Shown here: positions 59,077 to 64,000 of the stretch, one piece after another
Layout of the letters: every line of letters starts with the position of its first letter
Position numbering within the stretch: position 1 is the stretch's first letter
NCBI GenBank assembly: GCA_030268105.1
Contig: BSDZ01000016.1
Location: 1,929,501-1,993,500 of the forward strand
DNA length: 64,000 nucleotides
Origin: Volvox africanus
Taxonomy: Eukaryota > Chlorophyta > Chlorophyceae > Chlamydomonadales > Volvocaceae
Reading direction: 5' to 3'
Notes under the pieces: generated by a model
Databases searched by the model: none
The model's input: the letters and a program-made list of their open reading frames with translations, nothing else
Told to the model about the DNA's origin: nothing
Translations under genes and position numbers: made by a program

Positions 59077-61272
59077 TATTGAGACGTAGACTATCAGACA
59101 AAAGGAAGCCTGACGTAATTACGAGAAAGTAGAGTTACATATTATCTGATAGTAAGGAGTCCAAATAGTTCGTTCTAGAGTCGGCACATATACTTGTGCG
59201 TATAGCACTACAAGCAGTACGAACGTGGGTCAATAGCTTACCGCCGAGTACAGCTACAACAGCGGGATTGTTGCTAGTATGGATCGCTATATCGAACTGA
59301 TATACCATTTTATAACACGCCCCCTCGAGACATGCCTAGCAACAAGTGAAAGAAGATAATTCCAACCAGGGATTCTTCTTGAAACCGAAAAGCTAAAGCC
59401 AAACGAGTTCGCCCCAAACAAACTTAGAAAGCTTACTCGGCCAACCCCATCGCCGTAATGCACTTCTTAAACTTTATCTCTCCAAGTGCCTTGGTTAGCA
59501 CATCTGCTACCATATCCTCCGTCGAACAGTGCAATAAGGCAACTTCCTTCCGCAGGACTCGTTCTCGCACTAGATGATGTTGCACGTCGATGTGCTTAGA
59601 ACGAACCGACATTATCGGGTTATTCCCAAGGCTCATCGATCCCTCAGAATCCGTTCGAATCTGAATAGCCTGTGTCCTCAGACCCAAGTCTCTGGTCAGC
59701 TTGCGAAGCCAAAGTGCCTCCCGCACTGCAGCTGCCGTGGCCTGGTACTCTGCCTCCACTGTTGAAGCTGCCGCCGTGCGCTGCAATTGGCTGTTCCAGC
59801 TGATAGCTGCGCCGTTTAGCAAGAATACGTAGCCAGTTGTGGACCTCCGAGTGGCTGGATCTCCAGCCCAGTCGGAATCACTGTAGCCCACCATGGTGAG
59901 ATCGCCATCTCCGTCATAGCATAATCCGAGCTCCTTGGTACCCGCCAGGTATCGCAGCACCCCCAAAGCCAAGCCCATGTGAACCTTAGATGGGTTGCCC
60001 ATGAAGCGCGCCAGAACGCTCATTGCCTGCGAGATATCCAGTCTTGTGCTCGTCGCCAGGTAGTTCAATTCGCCGACAAGCGCCCTGTACTTGGTGTTGT
60101 CTACGAGCTCCTTGTTGTTGTCTTCTGCAGGCAGGGCTCTAGTACCAGGAGGTAGTGGGGTCTTTCGAGGCTTTGCATTGACGAGTTGATGTCGCTGCAG
60201 CAGCTCCTCAATGTAGCGTCGCTGCGATAGTTTTACCTCCCCGTGCGCTCCCCGGCTGATCTCCATGCCCAGGAAAACTTTTGCCTCTCCAAGATCTCGA
60301 ATCTTGAAGGCTTGTCCGATTTCTGTTTTCACTCTCCTGATCATTGCCTCGTCTTCTGAGGTGATGATGATGTCGTCCACGTGCACCAGCAGGTAGACAA
60401 TCTCCTTCTCGTCCTTTTTGATGAACAGTGCTGGGTCCGCTACTGACGGTTTGAACCCCAGCTTGTCCAGCTCCGCCGCTAGCTTCATATACCAGCAGCG
60501 TGGGGCCTGTTTCAGCCCGTAGATTGAGCGTAGGAGCCTGCATGCCTGCTCTGGATCTGCTGACTCGTAACCAGGCGGCTGCTGCATCCAGAGCTCCTCC
60601 TCTAGCTCCCCGTTCAGGAAAGCTGTTGAAACGTCTAGCTGATGGATCGGCATTGCTTTAGCCGCAGCCACCGCCAGGAGCATACGAAGCGAAGCAAAAC
60701 GCGAGGTTGGAGCAAAGAGCTCCCCATAATCAATCCCCGCCCGCTGCTCGTAGCCCTTCGCCACCAAACGTGCCTTGTAGCGCTCGATCTCGCCATCCTC
60801 TGCACGTTTGACCTTATACACCCACCGACAAGGCAGAATCCGCGCACCTGGCGGTGGTTTTGCTAGCTCCCAGGTCCGATTTGTGAGCTGTGCTGAGATT
60901 TCCTCATCCATGGCACTTCTCCATTCCTCAGCATATGGGCCGTCAGTGGCCTCCTGGTATGAAGCTGGCTCTGGTACTTCTTCCTCGATTGCAGCATTGA
61001 TCCGCCCGAACGTAACCCTTCCGTTGGGCTCATGCCTCCATTCAATCAGTCGCTTTCGCTCACGTAGTGGATAGCGACGTTCCTGCATATTAACGTCTGC
61101 ACCGTCGTTGTTGTGGTTTTGCTGCTGCACCGGCCCTTCGCCTGTCATAGCGTTTCCACCATTGCCTCCGCGGGACTGCGCTGTATTTTGCATCCTGGGA
61201 AACTGTGCTGCTGGTATGCCTGCGTGCCTCTGTGGCGCCGCTGTCTGGCCGCTGCTGGTGGATGCACCATGG
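59077..61272 (-). mobile_element. Copia element copia-3, interrupted
   Basis: The 3' LTR is 59077-59317 (241 bp) and nearly identical to copia-1. Internal sequence follows as far as 61272, where an A-family gypsy LTR begins. The 5' part of copia-3 would lie beyond the end of the window. Similarity to copia-1 is very high throughout. Confidence 0.94.
59433..61272 (-). pseudogene. Copia-3 RT and RNase H part of Gag-Pol, cut by gypsy insertion
   Basis: The frame covers the region after integrase through RT (QLDVSTAFLNGELEEELW, HVDDIIITSED) and RNase H (SDSDWAGDPATRRSTTGYVF) to the normal C-terminus. It shows only a few substitutions from copia-1, such as the Pro-to-Leu at TSTRLDISQ. It is broken at 61272/61273, within the spacer between integrase and RT, by the gypsy LTR. 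Residues read upstream of that point belong to the LTR. Confidence 0.93.
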
Positions 61273-64000
61273 TGTTGTACCTCTCGTTCGCGTTTGCTCA
61301 TCAGTATCTGCACGTCTGGAGACACTCGACACCGATGCGCGAACACTTGCAAGTACAGCAAGGCAAGCGCGAGCAAACAGAGACAGCGGAAGACTTCAAG
61401 ACGAAGAGAGATATAACTTACAGTCTTATAGATCGGAATGATGCAATGGACGAAATCGCCGTCAGCGCCGGAAGCAAGCAATCATCACGCGGCGGTGATT
61501 AGCGAAGTTCAGGCTCAGCTCGGGCTAAGTAGAATAGCGTATAGAAATAGTAATATAGAACACACGAGTGTTCTCCGGTATCGAATGTCTAGCTTAGCCG
61601 TCCTCGCATCTGTTATACTCGCAGCATCGCAATGCCGTACGATTCACATTAGGAGGCCGATCCTAGATGTGACAACCCTACTGCGTCTAGGCGATGTCTA
61701 CGCATAACAACGTATAAGCCTTTCCGGCATTCGCATGATGCAAGGGTCCGGATAACGATATCCGGTTGCGGGGCATGTATCGCGACGAGTGTGGCGCTCT
61801 CAACGTGTGCTTAAATGAAGTAATATTATATCAGATAATATTACTTATCGTTTTGTAGCACGAGCATAATGCGCACTTCAATGCTTCGGTTATTCACATA
61901 TGGATAATGACAACATGCCAGATGCATATATAAATGTATGCGAATACATTTATATCATGCAGATTCATTCATATGCAATGCGTTCATCACAAAAGCACTT
62001 CGCCTCGTAGGGTCGCGTCGACCTACGCGTCGGCGGGAAATGAACCGTAGCACAACAATTATCCCCCCTCCCGTATGCAGCGTCCTCGCTGCATCATACA
62101 GCATCGACTGCAGGGGTCATTGGGCTTGTGTGACACGTTTGCGGGCTTCTTCGAGCAGGGGTTTCATGTCCTGTGAGAAGTTGCGTGCCGGTTCCCATGA
62201 GTTGTGCTCGTCGGTATACCCTGTCCACTTAACCAAGTACTCGTGTACTGTTCGCTTACGTCGGTGTCGGCCCACACGACGCGCGCGATAATCTAACACC
62301 CGCTCCACATCGTAAAACTTCTGTTTACCAGCGATCCAGGTCTCGGGAACTGGTTCAATCGCTGCGGGGGCGTTAGCAGGCTCAGGGACGGGTTCCGTAC
62401 TACGATACGGACGAACAAGCGATACGTGAAACGTGGGGTGAATGGTCATATCAGTGGGCAATGCAAGCTCCACAGCCACATTCCCAACCATGCGCACGAC
62501 AGGATACGGGCCAATCCAGCGGGGTAAGAGTTTTCGGGATCCGTCGGCCAAGGAACGCAAGTTCTTGGTGCTTAGCAACACAAGTTGCCCTTCCGAAAAC
62601 GTCACATCCTGCTTGGATTTGTTGTAGTATTCTGTCGTTCGTTGCTGTGCCGCGTCCAAACACGACTTCGCGTCTGTGATTCGGGACATAAACGACTTGG
62701 CAAAAAGTTTAGCAGCAGGCACGTTCACTTCCAACTCACGCCACACGGGTAGCGCGGGATGAAACCCGTAGTTAAGAAAGAACGGACTTTTGCCTGTAGA
62801 GCGGTTAACAGCGTTGTTAAGCGCGAATTCTGCCGCAGTCAAATACGTATCCCAAACGAGTGGTGTGCGACCAGCATAATTGCGCAACATATCACCCAAC
62901 GTGCGGTTTGTGCGTTCGGTTTGACCATCAGTCTGCGGGTGGTACGCTGTGCTCAGGTTGACACGCATGCCAACTAGCTTGCAGAGCGCTTCCCAAAACT
63001 TAGACGTGAACTGTCCACCGCGGTCCGAGATCACATTTTTGGGAATCCCGTGTAACCGAACCACATTATCGAAAAACAAACGTGCGGTTTGCTCAGCCGT
63101 GCAGGATGACGTGCATGGTGCTAGGTGAACCATCTTAGTCAGACGATCGACCATTACGAACACCGCATCGTATCCCCCCTCAGTTTTGGGCAGCGCGACT
63201 ACGAAGTCCATGGAAACACTTTCCCAAGGCTCATCCGGGACAGGCAACGGTTGCAACAACCCATGGCCCTTACCGGACGAAGCCTTATTGCGCTGGCACA
63301 GACTGCATGTCTGGACGAAGTTCGCCGCATCCTTAGCCAAACGAGGCCACCAAAAGGAACGTTGCACCAAGTCGATCAATCGCTTGCTACCAGGGTGTCC
63401 TGCTAACGGGTCCTCGTGGAATCGCGCAAGGATGTCGTAGCGTAGCGCGTCGTCGTTCGGAACGACGATTTGCGTAGCTGAACCCTCCGTCCGTAGCCAA
63501 AGGCCATTCTGCTTGCGAAGGTTTTCTACATTAGCCGGGTCCGCGAACCAGGCGTCTGCGCTGTAGGCAACCTTCAACCGCTCCGCGAGGTCCGTCGCGA
63601 TCGGAACCTCCTCGCTACGCGGCCGCACGACGGGCGCTGCCAAAATTGCAGCGTGTAGCGACGGATGTCGACTGAGAGCATCGGCAATATTCAATTTACC
63701 AGAAATATACTCCCAGGTGCAGTTGAACCTAGCTAGATATTCCATCCACCTAGCTTGACGGCGGTTCAACGTTGGAACGCTTTGCAAAAACGTTAGGGGC
63801 TTATGGTCAGTCTTTAAAGTAAACGGGCGTCCCTCGAGGTAACAGCGCCATTCCTTTAAAGCATGCAGCACGGCCAGAAGCTCCTGTTCCCCGGTGGTGT
63901 AGCGAATCTCCGCACCAGAAAACTTCTTACTCGTGAAGGCGATCGGTCGCCCTTCCTGTAACAATACAGCGCCGCTTCCAAATATTGAGGCATCAGACAC
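61273..64000 (-). mobile_element. A-family gypsy copy inserted in copia-3 (partial in window)
   Basis: The 3' LTR 61273-62057 is 785 bp, about 40 bp shorter than that of element A. The internal deletion removes the GCATGCTAGGCGGATTTGCC region. A polypurine tract and pol follow. The other end and the second target copy lie outside the window; the left flank 5-mer is CATGG. Confidence 0.94.
62117..64000 (-). CDS. A-family Pol, C-terminal 627 aa (runs off window)
   Basis: The frame is open from the window edge to TGA. It begins inside RNase H ([17 protein letters not shown]) and continues through the integrase zinc finger, [27 protein letters not shown] and the chromodomain ([23 protein letters not shown]). 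It is almost identical to element A Pol, with no stop or shift seen in this part, so this copy may also be young and intact. Confidence 0.94.
   Translation of the reverse strand: MSDASIFGSGAVLLQEGRPIAFTSKKFSGAEIRYTTGEQELLAVLHALKEWRCYLEGRPFTLKTDHKPLTFLQSVPTLNRRQARWMEYLARFNCTWEYISGKLNIADALSRHPSLHAAILAAPVVRPRSEEVPIATDLAERLKVAYSADAWFADPANVENLRKQNGLWLRTEGSATQIVVPNDDALRYDILARFHEDPLAGHPGSKRLIDLVQRSFWWPRLAKDAANFVQTCSLCQRNKASSGKGHGLLQPLPVPDEPWESVSMDFVVALPKTEGGYDAVFVMVDRLTKMVHLAPCTSSCTAEQTARLFFDNVVRLHGIPKNVISDRGGQFTSKFWEALCKLVGMRVNLSTAYHPQTDGQTERTNRTLGDMLRNYAGRTPLVWDTYLTAAEFALNNAVNRSTGKSPFFLNYGFHPALPVWRELEVNVPAAKLFAKSFMSRITDAKSCLDAAQQRTTEYYNKSKQDVTFSEGQLVLLSTKNLRSLADGSRKLLPRWIGPYPVVRMVGNVAVELALPTDMTIHPTFHVSLVRPYRSTEPVPEPANAPAAIEPVPETWIAGKQKFYDVERVLDYRARRVGRHRRKRTVHEYLVKWTGYTDEHNSWEPARNFSQDMKPLLEEARKRVTQAQ

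Overview
The window looks like nuclear DNA of an intron-rich green alga, probably a chlorophyte of the Chlamydomonadales type. That placement is inference. It rests on a many-exon NSF gene with GT-AG introns, a scavenger-receptor (SRCR) gene whose domains are joined by proline-rich SPPP/KPPP linkers, and families of Ty1/copia and chromodomain Ty3/gypsy retrotransposons. I saw no tRNA, rRNA or CRISPR array.

Layout. 1-7.1 kb: an apparently complete NSF (Sec18-type AAA ATPase) gene on the minus strand, with at least 15 exons. 7.1-11.8 kb: mostly non-coding, with a palindromic CTATAG repeat array and a diverged duplication. 11.8-22.7 kb: a plus-strand SRCR gene. A complete, apparently very young copia element (14,598-19,340) lies in one of its introns and leaves splice phase intact. 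22.7-31.7 kb: few recognisable genes; a solo copia LTR, and a decayed copia copy with internal tandem amplifications.

31.7-48.8 kb is a three-level nest of minus-strand gypsy elements. Element C (rearranged, with a Pro/Ala-rich minisatellite) is split by element B (decayed), which is split by element A (apparently intact, LTRs identical by eye). B and A are each flanked by a perfect 5-bp target-site duplication. 48.8-49.3 kb is a decayed ORF that reads like a bacterial IS3-family transposase. 50.2-54.8 kb is a plus-strand gypsy element D, whose gag is split by a solo LTR that is itself split by a second solo LTR. 54.8-57.2 kb is a truncated A-family copy. 59.1 kb to the end is a third copia copy interrupted by a fourth A-family copy that runs off the window.

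The most interesting signal is at the gag-pol junction. Elements A and B both carry an in-frame UAG, followed after exactly 7 nt by a 6-bp hairpin with a 20-nt loop, a geometry like programmed readthrough in gammaretroviruses. Element D keeps the same hairpin but has GAG where the others have UAG.

Coordinates of exons and LTR ends were read by hand from splice signals, reading frame, TG...CA termini and target-site duplications. No similarity search could be run.
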